The notes under the pieces were generated by a model. It did not search any database, had not been told where the DNA came from, and was given only the letters and a program-made list of their open reading frames with translations. A stretch of 64,000 bases of DNA from the NCBI GenBank assembly GCA_037176725.1, contig JAZBRS010000026.1:105507501-105571500 (forward strand), given 5' to 3'. Position 1 is the first letter of the stretch. Every line of letters begins with the position of its first letter. The stretch is from Posidonia oceanica (taxonomy: Eukaryota > Streptophyta > Magnoliopsida > Alismatales > Posidoniaceae). The position numbers and the translations under genes are program-made. This document shows, one piece after another, positions 47,870 to 59,584 of the stretch.

Positions 47870-50039
47870 TTGGCCCAAATTCGATATGACAATGGGTCAG
47901 GCTAGGGCTAGGGATTTTCTCTCGTGGCCCATGACTTGGCACAGTTCGATTTGGGTCCAAATCCAGCATAAACATAGTCTAGCTCGGGTCTGAATTTATG
48001 GTCCAGTTTAGGCTCAAAATTAAAAAAATGTAATTTTAAATATAAATATTAAATTTTAAGTTATGATAATTATTTTATAATGTATTTTAACTGTATAAAA
48101 TAAAACATAGACATCCATTTTAAAAATAGGACGTTCTATGTAACAAAATGAACATCTTATTTTAATGAACGGACGTCTATTTCTTTGAGAGAACTCCCTG
48201 ACTAAAAAACAGACATCCATTCCTCAAAATAAACGTGTGTTTATTGATTTTATATATATCAAAATTTCAACGGCTATAAAATATAACCGTTAGAATGAAC
48301 GTCTACTTACAGAAATGGACATCTATTTTTCAACAACGGACGTCCACTTTGTTCTGACAATTTCTAACAACTGTATTTCTAGCTATTATAAAACTTCTTT
48401 GATAATTATATCATTTCCAACAACTCTATTTCTAACTATTAGAGCCTTGAAACATTTATAAACAATACCATATTCTCCTCTTCCATCCACATAAAACTTC
48501 TTACTTCTTTTCTTCACTTCTCAAATTTCTTAGCTTCTTGTAATTTTGTTCTCAAGTTTCAAGTGTTCAAGTTGAAGTTGAAGTTCTTGGAATCATGGTC
48601 TTAAGTTCTCCGATTCTCCACGCCTTCGTCAATCACCATCAATATTTCTTTCTTCTTTTCCATTATTATTCTCATCTTAATCCTCCATTTTACAATTTAT
48701 TCTTTTAATTTTTTTGAATTAATTATTATTATTGTCTTAGTAGTTTATTTTTGTTTCATAAATCATAATAGCCAATGAATCAAATGATTTTGTTCCTAAC
48801 ACTCAAAATTTCGTAGAAGATTTAGATAATATAGGAATGACAATAGAAGATTTAGAATCCACATTATCTAATTCTAATATTCAAAACTCTAGAAAAAAAA
48901 AAGATCAGATGTTTGGACTTATTTAACTAAAAAGCCTAATGATACCAGGAATGTACATGTAATATATGTGGTAAGGATCTTACTTGTGATGGTTTGGGAG
49001 GGACAAAACATTTAAGAAGACATGTGACCCATTGTCTTGAGAAATACATAGAAAACTGATTCTAGGCAAAACACATTAGCAGCTGCAATTGGAACTCGGG
49101 GAATGTTATAAAATTGTAAATATTCCTCAAAAGTAAATAAAAAATAGTTAAATATATAAGTAGGGATGAACAACCTTTTATTTTTTTGAAAGTAAATATT
49201 TAGAAAAATATGTAAAAAATGCTTTAAATCCATAATTTAAGGGTCCTTTTAGAAATGCAATAGGAAATCTTATTCATAAACAATTTAATGAAGATAAGTT
49301 CAAATTAATTCAAACTTTAGGTAATTTAAAATGTAAAGTAGCAATAACTTCTGATGTTTGAACAGATCCTAATAATTTTCCTTATTTGTGTATTACTTAT
49401 CATTATGTTGATAGTAATTGAATTCTTCAAAAAAGAATTATAGCTTTTCAAATTTTTGGACATCCACATAATGCACTAATAGCAATTTGTCATGAATATT
49501 GTATTAATAACAATATTATTTTAATTAATATGTTTTGATACTGAGCTAGTAATAATAATGCTGCTCTTGGATATTTAAAAAATACATTTAAACCTTCATT
49601 AGATGGAATTTTATTTCATTGTAGATGTTCGCACCATGTGATAAATTTAATTATCCAAGATGGTGTAACACATATTAGGGAATGTTTAGAAAATATAAGA
49701 AAATTTCTTTTGTTTATTCAATGTTCCACAAGTAGATATCAAGAATTTAGAAAATTATGTTTGGAAAATAATATTAGACCTAAAAATTTTAAGATGGATG
49801 TCCAGCATAGATAAAATTCAACATATGATATGCTGAACTCATATATTAGTTATAGTGAAATAATTAACTTTATTTTATAATGAGAAAAATATTGATCCTA
49901 ATTCTTTTCTACGTGAAAATGATTGGTCTAATTGTAAAATAATATTTGATTTTTTAGAACCTTTTTACGAAACAACTAAGTCTTTAACTAGTCAATATTA
50001 TCCTACTTTTGCTCTTTTTTATCTCATATGTATCAACTT
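47870..50039 (+). mobile_element. Decayed hAT element, 3' end cut off by an LTR insertion
   Basis: A BED-zinc-finger hAT transposase gene on the + strand (48770-50039), preceded by about 0.9 kb of AT-rich leader with a cluster of ACGTCTATT-like motifs. The left boundary is approximate (GGGTCAGGCTAGGGCTAGGG-type sequence near 47895). The right end and its inverted repeat are beyond the insertion at 50040 and not in the window. Confidence 0.7.
48773..50039 (+). pseudogene. hAT transposase with BED zinc finger (RICESLEEPER-like), broken
   Basis: A start-like ATG at about 48775 (MNQMIL) is followed by an acidic leader, then a BED finger (VWTYLTKKP ... CNICGKDL ... GTKHLRRHVTHC, about 48910-49040) and the hAT catalytic region. 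Readable landmarks are SDVxTDPNNFPYLCITYHY (about 49350-49415), a CSHHVINLIIQDGV block (about 49630-49670) and a NDWSNCKIIFDFLEPFYETTKSLTSQYYP segment (about 49920-50005). Many stops and frameshifts are present. It differs from the hAT at 15155-16450 in keeping the N-terminal half. The C-terminal dimerisation domain is missing because of the LTR at 50040. Confidence 0.82.
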
Positions 50040-50778
50040 TGTAACGATCCGAATTTTTGTCAGCATTGTGGGTCAGGAATAAGAATTGGTGGGTGTAGGT
50101 GTTGGATGCCAGTATTGGCGCGTTTTATATAAAACGCAGAACAATCTGCGTTTTACACTTGCATTTTCTAAACTCCCAAGTGTTAAACGCAGTATCTGGC
50201 ATGTTTTATATTAAACGTATGAAGCTACGCATTTTACTCCTTGGGCTGTTTCCAAGAAATTCTGGCAGTACCAGCTGTTTATATATATGTGATCATTTCT
50301 TCTTCCTCAGGAATTCTGTTCTTTCTCCTTCAACACCAAGGAGAGGAGTGCTTCCTGAGGGAAAATCCAATGCAAAGAGGAAGAGGATTTATGAGTGAGA
50401 GTGATTGGTGGGTTGCATGTTTATGGAGAAGTTAGTTTTCTTCCATGCACGTTGAAGGTTAAAGTCGAGCGAACCTCTGGCGACCTCCTACAACTCAAGG
50501 CGTCGAGCTCGATCGAAGAATTCTAGGAAGGCGCTGTAACTTTGAGTTTGAGTTGGGTCTTGTTTGGGTTCTTGGATGTTGAGCTCTTTTTTCTTCTTCC
50601 CTTTCTTTTGATGTGTATGCACTCATTCTTTGGGTTCCTAATGTTACATGAGCTGTTGAGGATCGTTGGAGCCCAAAGGGAGCATAGGGAAGTTTCAGAA
50701 GATTCGTTGGAGCTCTGGATTGCTTGGGAATCTTGCTACATGTGTAATAATCCTGGTGTTTAGATCGTCCATGCACAC
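50040..50778 (+). mobile_element. LTR of the TGTAAC family, first 0.74 kb, interrupted
   Basis: Begins TGTAACGATCCGAATTTTTG, like the - strand start at 11200 (TGTAACGACTTGGATTTTTA), and shares the AAACGC/GCGTTTTA motifs of that LTR. A TATATATATG box is at about 50282-50291. It is in + orientation and inserted into the hAT transposase (preceding 5 bases AACTT, 50035-50039). It is broken by the gypsy element at 50779, so its end and second duplication lie outside the window. Confidence 0.75.
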
Positions 50779-51454
50779 TGCCAAAAGTCGCGTGCACCGA
50801 TAAGAATCAGGTTCACTATTAGCGGCTATGTCCAAAGAGAAAGGCTCAACTCGAAAACACTTAAAGCAAGGAAAAAAGAAAAGAAAAGAAGAAGATAAGA
50901 CAATTCAGAGTTGCCATCGTGTCTATTATATCGGAAGACAAGGAAAATCGGGGAAATGCGTGAATAAACACGTAAAACCAAGCAAAAGATGCAAAACAGG
51001 GCAATGCAAGAGAAAAGGGATGCAAATGAATGCAAATGAATGCAAATGATATAACTCATGCCTAGGATAAGGGCAATATGGTCATTATGGGCCAAAAGAC
51101 CGGGCAAGGACTCCTGTTACGTGCGGGGAAGGTGTTAGGCACCCCCGACACGCCCAAGAATCGGTCTTTCTAGGCTTACACTCGCATACGCAAGGAAATG
51201 CAGATTCTGAATGCCTAAGTGCCAATGAATGCCTAATTAGATGCTCATAGGTGTGCTCTAAGTGATGAAATGCAATGCAAGGAAATAAACGTGCAGTCTA
51301 AGCGCTCAGCAACGCTGTCTGTGTTCCGAACCGGGCGAACCATGGTCCGTGAGAATTCCAAGCAGTAAGCATCACTGCCCTATATGCAAATGCAGACGAA
51401 AGAACAAAACATCGATAAAACCAAGCAATGCGGGCGACATACAAAGGAAAACGG

Positions 51455-51905
51455 CATAAAACACGCAAAAACAGTGCGAAAGACAAAGCGGCATGCAAAA
51501 CGGTACGGGAAAACAAGATCGGCACACAAAACGATGCAAGAAACAAAGCAAGTACGCAAAACGATGCGAGAAACAAAGCGGGCACCCGAAACGGTGCCAA
51601 AAGCAAGTGAGCACGCAAAACGGTGCGAAAAACAAGACAGACACGTAAAACGATGCAAGAAACAGAGCGGACACGCAAAACGGTGCTAAAAAGAAAGCCA
51701 ACATGCAAAACGGTGCCAAAAAAAGTCAGCACGCAAAACGGTGCGAAAAAACAGAGCAAGCACGCAAAACAATGCGAGAAACAAAGCAATCATGCAAAAC
51801 GGTGACAAAAAATAGAGCAAGCACGCAAAACGGTGCGAGAAACAAAGTAAGCACGCAAAACGGTGCCAAAAGCGAAACTAGCACACAAAACGGTGCCAAA
51901 GCAAG
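51455..51905. repeat. Minisatellite, about 15 copies of a 29-31 bp unit
   Basis: Units centre on GCACGCAAAACGGTGCGAGA followed by AACAAAGCA, spaced 29-31 bp (for example 51491, 51522, 51552, 51582, 51611). The core GCAC...GTGC is a short inverted repeat, so each unit could form a small hairpin. The reading frames over it on both strands simply translate the repeat. Confidence 0.9.
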
Positions 51906-52649
51906 CGAAATAAATCATCGATAAAGCCATGCAGATGCAGATGCAAAGGGGAAGAGCGAGAGAAGCAAGAAGAGGCAAGCGGTGCAAATGTAAGGACACG
52001 CGCTGCTTAAGGGCCACGCAATGTAGGTGTGAAGACCTACAAAGCGGAAAGGAAGCAAGTGGAAGGATTGCCACTGTTCTATGACTGTTTCCCACTAATC
52101 CGTCCCACGACGTGTCTCGCACGCTGCCAAAAGCTCGCGATGCGATCGGATCGTGGAAAAAGGGAGAAAAAGTCACAATTAGTAGTGAATCCAGGGGAAA
52201 CTCCACCCAAAACACTGAGAGTACGCGAAAATGGGAGACAGAGTTGATAGATAGGAAGAGGGGGTCCTAATCTACATGCTCGAGAAGACGAGAAGAAAAA
52301 ACAATGCATACAATGCAAATGGTGTGCAAATGAGGTGCTGTGCAGGGATTCAGAAGGACTTACCTTGGAGATCTGAAGTCTGATTTGAGAAGTGCTTGGT
52401 CTGCATTGAAGTGCGCTCCACCGGGGTTGTCCAGGTAGCTTGATTGAGAAGATCCGGCAACCCGTTCAAAAGATATGCAGGCTTCAAGGCAGAAGGGCCG
52501 AGAACAGGAGAGAGGAATGGATCTAAGTGTAAAAGAGGTCCTAGGGGTGTGCAAAACAGGTCCTCCCACGTGCATGGGAGCTAAGAGTACTTGAGCGTGT
52601 GCAAGGATGCCAAATGCAAAGATGCATGGGTGCAATGCATGCAAAAATG

Positions 52650-53650
52650 CAAGAAAATGACTTAAGAATGACTTTTTAGAAAACTTAAGGACCAATATGC
52701 AAGTTTTGAAAAAGTGGAGGGACCTAAATGCATGGATTTTGAAAATTTAGGGGCTTATGTGCAAGTTTTTGAAAACTTAAGGGTCTGAATGCAATTTAAT
52801 TAAATTGCAGGGTCTGAAATGCAATTTAATAAAGAAAACATGCATTTAAATGAGTTTTGAAAACATGTGAAGGACTTACATGCAATTTGAAAATATGCAG
52901 GGGTTGAAATGCAATTTTATAAGGTAAAATGTGCTTTTGAAAGGTCTGTGCATGCAAACAGTGGACCTATGTGTGATTTTGAAATATGCAGGGGCTAAAA
53001 TGCAATTTTATAAGCAAAAGTATGCATTTAAATGGGTTTTGTAATCATGTAGTGGACTAATGTGCAATTTTAAAACATGCAAGGGCTAAAATGCAATTTT
53101 ATAAGCAAAAATGCAAGGAAAATAATGCTGTGCATGTAAATGAAGGACTGGAATGCAAAAATCAGGAAACATGGGATGAAAATGCAATGCAGTAAGGAAA
53201 AGATGAAAATTAAATGATTTAACAACAGATCAGAGGACTAAAAAGTAAATAAAATGAAGAGGAGGACTGAAATGCAATTTCATAAGATAAAAACAGCAGA
53301 TTAAATGAGTTTATAACCAGAGGACTAACGTGCAAAAATAAAAAGATGCTGGACTGAAAAATAAAGAACAAAAACTATAATTGAACTACAACAGGACCAT
53401 TATGTAAATAAAAAAAGTAACTGGACTGGAAATTAAATGGACAGGAACTTAAATGAACTGGAACTGGACTGGAATGTAAATAAATAAATAACTGGGCTGG
53501 AAATAAAGAAAAGTAAATAAACTATAACTGCAGAGGACCTAGAAGTAAATAAAAAAACATTCTGGACTTAAACTAAAATAAAACTTAAAGAAATACACAG
53601 CAGTTGGACTAACATGCAATTTAGCAGAACTTTAGGTTTTTTATGCAATT
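52650..53650. repeat. Degenerate ATGCAATTTTATAA repeat zone
   Basis: Phrases such as 'aaatgcaattttataagcaaaa' and 'gggctaaaatgcaa' recur irregularly many times, with 'ggactaaaatgcaa' variants continuing to 53600. It looks like an old decayed tandem array inside the LTR. No coding content. Confidence 0.65.
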
Positions 53651-54635
53651 TCATATGATTTTAATTCAAACTTAAATGATTCTTAAACGATGGCAGGACT
53701 GGAAAGCAATAAAATAAAACAACAAGGCAGATATGCAATATTTGGTAAAATAAGTATGATAGGCAAAAATAAAAGCACAGTGAATTGCGGAGGATGAAGC
53801 CACTGTAGCAAAGCGCTACTAGTGGCTGGAGACGGAGGAGGAGGGCTGCTGGTGAGGCGCTGAACGGCTAGGAAGCTTCGCCGGAGACGTGCAGAGATCA
53901 GAGTGGCATCGGCGGGCCGTGACTCGGCCTGAAGCTGGCCGGAGAAGATGACGGAGGACTGCAGAGTGTCCAGAGGCAGACCGGACGGCTGGAGCGACGC
54001 CAGGGGAAACCGGAGGCATGGCTCTGCTCCAGGAAACTCCCCGGAGCCCATGCGATCCTCGGAGCGGCATTCTGCAGGCTGGAGCAACAATTTTGGTCCG
54101 GAACTCGCCGGAGAAGAAAGGCTGGCGGCGGCGCTAACTCGGCGCGAGAGGGAGCAGAAAGCTAATCTAAGGGGCTATGAAGCATGCTGAGGGGGAAACT
54201 AGATTAACGGTAAAGAAAGGTACCTGATTTGGCGTCCGGAGCGTCCCCCCGATGTGGGTGGGTTCTGCAGATGCCGGCAAGGTTCGTATGAGCGCTGGAG
54301 GAGTCGTTGGCGGCTCGCGATCGTCCGGAATGACTCCACGCAGTCCTCCGGAGCCCACTGGATGGTTGGAAGGAAGTTCTGCAGGCCGGCGAGAGGTATC
54401 AGCTTTTTGGGTGTACTGCTGACAGCCGGAGGTGGGGAGAGGTCTATGTTGCTCTCTGGGCTAATTGGAAGGTCGTGGTGGACTTCTGGAAGTTAGGTGA
54501 GTGTTTCTGGGCGGTTGAATTGGGTTGTGGGTCGTTGGAAAGGGAGTTGGCTGTTGGGTGGATTTTCTGGCAGAAAAGAGGCTAACTATTTGTAGTGGAG
54601 GGTTGGTGTTGTGGTGAGAGTGAAGGCTAATGGTC

Positions 54636-54661
54636 GGGGGGGGGGGGGGGGGGGGGGGGGG
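54636..54661 (+). repeat. Homopolymer of 26 guanines
   Basis: An uninterrupted run of G between TGGTC and TGGATT. It is within the gypsy LTR. Such runs can form quadruplexes, but are also where read and assembly length errors are common. Confidence 0.9.
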
Positions 54662-57019
54662 TGGATTAGGAAGGTGATGTTCCAGGGAGTTAGCTGCTGA
54701 AATTTGGGATGATTAGGTGGGCAGTGGAGCTGGCAATTCTGGGAGAGGTGTTGTTGGGTTCTGCTCTTGGTTTCAGGGTTATCGAGGGTGATTTCAGGGT
54801 TGATTTGGCTGTGGAATGGAGGGGTGTATATTGCTGGATGTTCGGTGGATTTGGGGGATGAATCTGGAGTGGATTGGAAGGCTATGAAGGCTTGGTTTCA
54901 ATGGAAAGGAAGAGGAGGAAGAGGTTTGAATTTTGCTAAGGTAGAGGGGGAGAATTGGAGGTGGCTCTTGCTCTCTGGACGCTCTCTCTCTCAGGGTGAC
55001 AAAAGTGATCGAAGAGAGGAAGAGGTGCCGATTTTATCAGGGCTGGATTGAAGCTGCGCGGGCTGTGGAATTTGAATCCACCGGCGCAGGCAACTGGAGC
55101 TGGATTGGAGAGGCGGCCGGCGAGGCGATGGGCAATAAATGCCCCCCGGAGAAGCTGCTGAGAGAAGAGAGGGCTGTAGGTGGAGGTGATGGCGAGGGAA
55201 TTTTGGATTCAAAAGGTGGAGGGAGTGCTGTTGCGGGCTTCGCGGGAAGAAAGAGAAGTCTGAAGAAGAAGAAGAAGAAGGAAGAGGAAGAAGGAGGAGG
55301 AAGAAGGACAGTGGGCTGGGCTCCGCGCGAAAAAAGAAAGAAAGAAAGAAAAAAGAAAAGAAGGGAAGAAAGGAAGGAGGCAGCGGGAATGGGCCGGACC
55401 GGGCCATGAGAAAAAAAAGAGAAAATAAGAAAGAAGGAAGGAGAAAGAAATGGAGAAAATGTAAGGAAAAAAAAAGAAGAAATAAAATAAAATAAAGAGA
55501 TTTGAAAATATTTGAGGTAGTTGTTTTTTAAGTTGGGATTTTTTAATTAGGTTTTTTAATAGATTGTTTTTTTAAAATTAATTAGGGTTAGAAAGGATTT
55601 TAGTCTTTGATTTAGGTTTTTAGGATTTAAGTTTCCTTTAAATTGTTTTTTGATTTTGTTTAAATGTTTGTTAAGTTTTTTAATTGTTTTTTTAGTTAAG
55701 TTTTTCTTGTTAAGTTTTTTTTGTTAAGTTGGTATCTTTAATTAGGCTTTCTTAATGGATTGCTTTTTAATTAGTTAGGAGAAGTTTTAGGTTTTTTGAT
55801 TTTAGTTTTTGGGGTTTTTCTTAAGTCTTCTTTAAATTGTTTTTAAATTTTGTTTGTTAAGTTCTTTTAATATTTTTTAGTTAGGTTTTCCTTGTTAAGT
55901 TTTTTCCTTTTCTTTTTCTTTTTTTAATTAAGTTTTTTTGAGTTTTTTTTTAGGCTTGTATCAGGTTTTAATTGTTTCTTTTAAATTTGTTAAGTTAAGT
56001 TTTTTCTTAATTACTTGTCTTAGTGTTTTTAATTGTTTTCTTCTTTTTTTAGGATTTGTTTTTTATCGTTTTTAATAGAGTTTTTACTTTTGGTTTGTTT
56101 TGATTATATTTTGGTTTTTGCTTGATTTTATAGCATTTTCTTTTTGTTCGTTTTGTAATTTTTAGATTGCATTCTTAGTTTCCCTTTTTAGTTGGATTTA
56201 GTTAAGTTTTTGTTTTTGATTGTTTGTTTAAGTTTTTAATTACTTCTTTTTAGGATTTTGATTTGTTTTTCTCTTGTTTTAAAGTTTTAAATGTTTTTAA
56301 AGGTTTTTTAGAGATTTAGTGGAAGAAAGGAAAAGAAAGGGAAAAGGAAGAAGAAAAGGAAGAAATGGAGAAGGAAAGAAGAAAGAGAGGAGTGTAAGGA
56401 AAATAAATATTAGAAAATCAAGAAATAATGCTAAAAATAAAATATAAATATAAATAAAATACAGAAGAGATAGATGCACAAAGTGGGCCCACAGCCAAGC
56501 AAGAAAAAGAGTGAGAAGGGAGTGAAAAGAAGGAGAATAAGAAGGAGAATAAGAAGGAGAGAGAGAGGAGAGAGAAAAGAATAATCTAAAAGAGAGAAAA
56601 GGATAATTCGGATAAATGAAGGGGTTAAAGGTTTAGGAATGATGTGAAATTTGGTGAGTGTGTGGCCTAGGGTCTCTAGTATTCGACCTAGGGTTTGGAT
56701 TTGGGTTTTGGAAGGTTTTTGAAGGGTTTTGAGGTGTAGAAAAAGGGTAATTTTACCTTGGTTTTCTAGGATTTTTGGAAGTGGTTTTGGTTTGAAATTT
56801 TAAGAGCTTTTTGATAGGTTTTCTAGGTTAGGAAGGGTGAGTTTTCCTATAATTTTTAGGTAGGTTTTGGACTTGAGAAATGGGTGTGATTCTAGGTTAG
56901 GTTTGGGCTTGATTTGAAGAGATGGATAAAAGGAAAAGTGTAGGTTTGGACCTAGATTTGGATTCAGAAGCCACTAGAAGATTTCATTTGATTCAGCCTG
57001 TCAAAATGGGGTGTCAACA

Positions 57020-57033
57020 GATGCCCCTCCCTA
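57020..57033 (-). other. Polypurine tract of the gypsy element
   Basis: On the - strand AGGGAGGGGCATC stands immediately before TGTTGACACC, the LTR start. A purine-rich tract in this position primes plus-strand synthesis in LTR retrotransposons. Confidence 0.8.
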
Positions 57034-57583
57034 AGCGAGGTCAAGCGAAGCGAAGCCGCTGCTCAGGGTTGACAAGACACCCCATCTGACCGACGGGAGC
57101 AGAAGTTTGCTATTGGCGTGAGCTACTTATTCGGCGGATGCACTGAACGTCGTAGCCCGTTGCCGCAATGCAAAATGCAGGTGTAGATGGATGAGATGCA
57201 ATGAATGCAATGCATGCTAATGCGGATGCAATGCAGATGTTAGTGCAAAAGTTAGTACAGATGTGAGAATGCTGATGTAGTACAAATGATGCTGATGATG
57301 TTAGTTTAGCATGCAATGTTAGAAAAAAGGAGTGCAGAGATGATGCAAAAAAGGAATGCTAAAAGAAACCGCGATGTAGCGCAAAAATCTGGCAACTAGT
57401 CCAAACTTGCGCAACAAGGCGAGTGAGAAAAGTGTAGCTTGTCCCTGCCTGAGGGAGCAAGCAAGCAAAAAAGAAGCGTGATCGAAGAGGGGCCAACTCT
57501 CCAGTCGCGGGGGGATGCGGGACTTTGTCTTCCTGGAACAAAGTCGCGCGAAGAAGGTGATAAGATGTCGGACTTATCGGTCG

Positions 57584-58452
57584 GATAGTTTACGGTCCTA
57601 TCAACCGGAAGTGATAGTTTACGGTCCTATCAACCGGAAGCGATAGTTTACGGTCCTATCAATCGAAAGTGATAGTTTACGGTCCTATCAATCGGAGGGT
57701 GCAGTTGTGAGTGATAGTTACTGGATATCAGCCATAAAACATGATTGTGCAGGATAGTTTACAGTCCTATCAACCGGAAGCACAATCCATGAGTGATAGT
57801 TACTGATTATCAGCCGTATAACGCAAATGCCCGCGATAGTTTACGGTCCTATCAACCGGAGAGCGATAGTTTATGATCCTATCAATCGGAAGCGATAGTT
57901 TACGGGCCTATCAACCGGGAGCGATAGTTTACGGTCCTATCAACCGGAGAGCGATAGTTTACGATCCTATCAATCGGAAGCGATAGTTTACGGGCCTATC
58001 AACCGGGAGCGATAGTTTACAGTCCTATCAACCGGAAACGATAGTTTACGGTCCTATCAACCGGAAAGGGCATTTGCGAGTGATAGTTACTGGATATCAA
58101 CCGTATAACATGATTGACGCAGCGATAGTTTACGGTCCTATGAAACAGAAGCGATAGTTTACGGGCCTATCAAACGGGAGCGATAGTTTACGGTCCTATC
58201 AACCGGGAAGCGCAATCATGAGGGATAGTTACTGGTTATCAGCCGTATAATGCAATTGCAGGTGATAGTTTTGGATATCAGCCAAAGATGAGTTTTGGAT
58301 CATCAGCCAAAGAATGATAGTTTACGATCCTATCAACCGGAAAGAGCAATTACGAGGGACAGTTACTGGATGTCAGCCGTATAACACAACTGCGGGATAG
58401 TTTTGGGTATCAGCCAAAGATGATAATTTACGGTCCTATCAACCGGAAAGAG
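57584..58452. repeat. Hairpin tandem array 1: GATAGTTTACGGTCCTATC units
   Basis: About 18 copies of GATAGTTTACGGTCCTATC, usually followed by AACCGGA and a few bases, at roughly 28-30 bp spacing. They are interspersed with a variant unit (GATAGTTACTGGATATCAGCC). Each unit has an inverted repeat GATAG...CTATC (or GATA...TATC in the variant). Bases between the arms vary while the arms are kept. Confidence 0.93.
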
Positions 58453-58455
58453 GAG

Positions 58456-58489
<34 letters not shown>

Positions 58490-58530
58490 ATTGATTGAAA
58501 TGAGATTGAGATTGAGATTGAGATTGAGAT
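58456..58530. repeat. Simple repeats (TTGA)n and (GAGATT)n
   Basis: A run of TGATTGATTGATTGAT followed by five GAGATT units, joining the two hairpin arrays. Confidence 0.9.
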
Positions 58531-59035
58531 TGATAAGATATCGGACTTATCGGCCGGTAAAGAGAGGATGATAGAATAGAATGATAAGATATCGAACTTA
58601 TCGGTCGGCAAAGAGAGGATGATAAGATATCGGACTTATCGATCGGCAAATGAATAGAATGATAAGATATCAGACTTATCAGCCGGCAAAGGGAGGATGA
58701 TAAGATATCGGACTTATCGGCCGGCAAATGAATAGAATGATAAGATATCGGACTTATCGGCCGGCAAAGAGAGTATGAAAGAATAGAATGATAAGATATC
58801 GGACTTATCGGCTGGCAAATGAATAGAATGATAAGATATCGGACTTATCAGCCGGCAAAGAGAGGATGAAAGAATGATAAGAAATTGGACTTATCGGCCG
58901 GCAAATGAATAGAATGATAAGATATCAGACTTATCGACCGGCAAATGAATAGAATGATAATATATCGGACTTATCGGTCGGCAAAGAGAGGATGAAACAA
59001 TGATAAGATATCGGACTTATCGGCCGGCAAATGAA
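58531..59035. repeat. Hairpin tandem array 2: GATAAGATATCGGACTTATC units
   Basis: About 12 copies of GATAAGATATCGGACTTATC followed by GGCCGGCAAA and either GAGAGGATG or TGAATAGAAT, spaced about 36-50 bp. A lone copy stands earlier at 57559. Each has a 6-bp inverted repeat GATAAG...CTTATC around an 8-base loop. Confidence 0.93.
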
Positions 59036-59584
59036 TGAGTTTCGTAAGAGCGAATCATCCCATGATATCAGGAATATCACGGGGGAAAGAGAGGGGGAAT
59101 GATACCAAGGAGCGATCAAAAGATGCCCCTGGTATCAGGATGATGCCAGGGGTTGGCCAGCGCGTCCTTGGCATCAAAAACAGAGGGTGAAGGCAAAACT
59201 GACGTGTTTGCCAGACGAGTAGTACGGAGTACCAGCCTGGTGAAGATCCGAATGACGGTGCTCGACGGCGTGGGTCAGCACTCGGATTGGTTGAAGAGGA
59301 CTTTCTTGCGGTGTTTGGTAGCAAGTCTGGTCAGGGACCCTGCAGATATGATTGATATGATTATGCATGCACTTGAAGCAGGTTTGGAAGGCAAACAAGT
59401 GGCCCAGAATGCTCAGAATGCTTTTGTATTGATAGAAATTGAGTACATGCCTGTGACAGGCCAAGAGATACAGCATAAGATAGAACAGGCAAACAGCTAC
59501 ATAGATGCTCTAGTCGGTTCGTGCCTTCTTTGCCCTTCTGAAGTCAGGGAACTGGGGAGCGGCAGGAGGTATCTCACTGATGGG

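Larger units (their letters stand above)
50779..57019 (-). repeat. 3' LTR of the gypsy element, about 6.2 kb
   Basis: On the - strand it starts TGTTGACACCCCATTTTGAC, directly after the purine tract AGGGAGGGGCATC, and appears to end ...GCGACTTTTGGCA at 50779. The start is well supported; the end is inferred from the TG on the + strand and the break in the neighbouring LTR. Contents, left to right on +: a roughly 30-bp minisatellite (51455-51905), an ATGCAATTTTATAA-rich zone (52650-53650), a CCGGA-rich GC block (53800-54420), a 26-base G run, GAA-rich and T-rich low-complexity tracts (55230-56300), and plain sequence to 57019. Frames in it are low-complexity shadows. Confidence 0.7.
57034..59584 (-). 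other. Gypsy 3' untranslated region with satellite-like arrays
   Basis: Between the accessory ORF and the polypurine tract lies about 2.5 kb without a supportable gene. It holds two hairpin-forming tandem arrays (57584-58452 and 58531-59035), a short (ATTG)n/(GAGATT)n stretch between them (58456-58530), and mixed sequence at 59040-59584. A + strand frame of 164 residues (59153-59647) is antisense to the element and partly overlaps the accessory ORF; I do not regard it as a gene. Confidence 0.65.

Noticed and set aside
51384..52215. Lys/Thr/Gln-rich (+) and Phe/Cys-rich (-) frames
   Set aside because: They translate the 30-bp minisatellite; periodic amino acids follow the repeat unit and no family is recognised.
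54767..55409. Gly/Glu/Lys-rich frames that look like a small gene
   Set aside because: They lie in low-complexity GAA/GGA sequence of the gypsy LTR on both strands, with no conserved motif or splice structure.
57584..58452. CRISPR-like array of palindromic repeats
   Set aside because: Repeats are partly palindromic and regularly spaced, but units abut with only a few bases between them, there are no unique spacers of constant length and no cas genes, and the setting is a plant retrotransposon 3' region.
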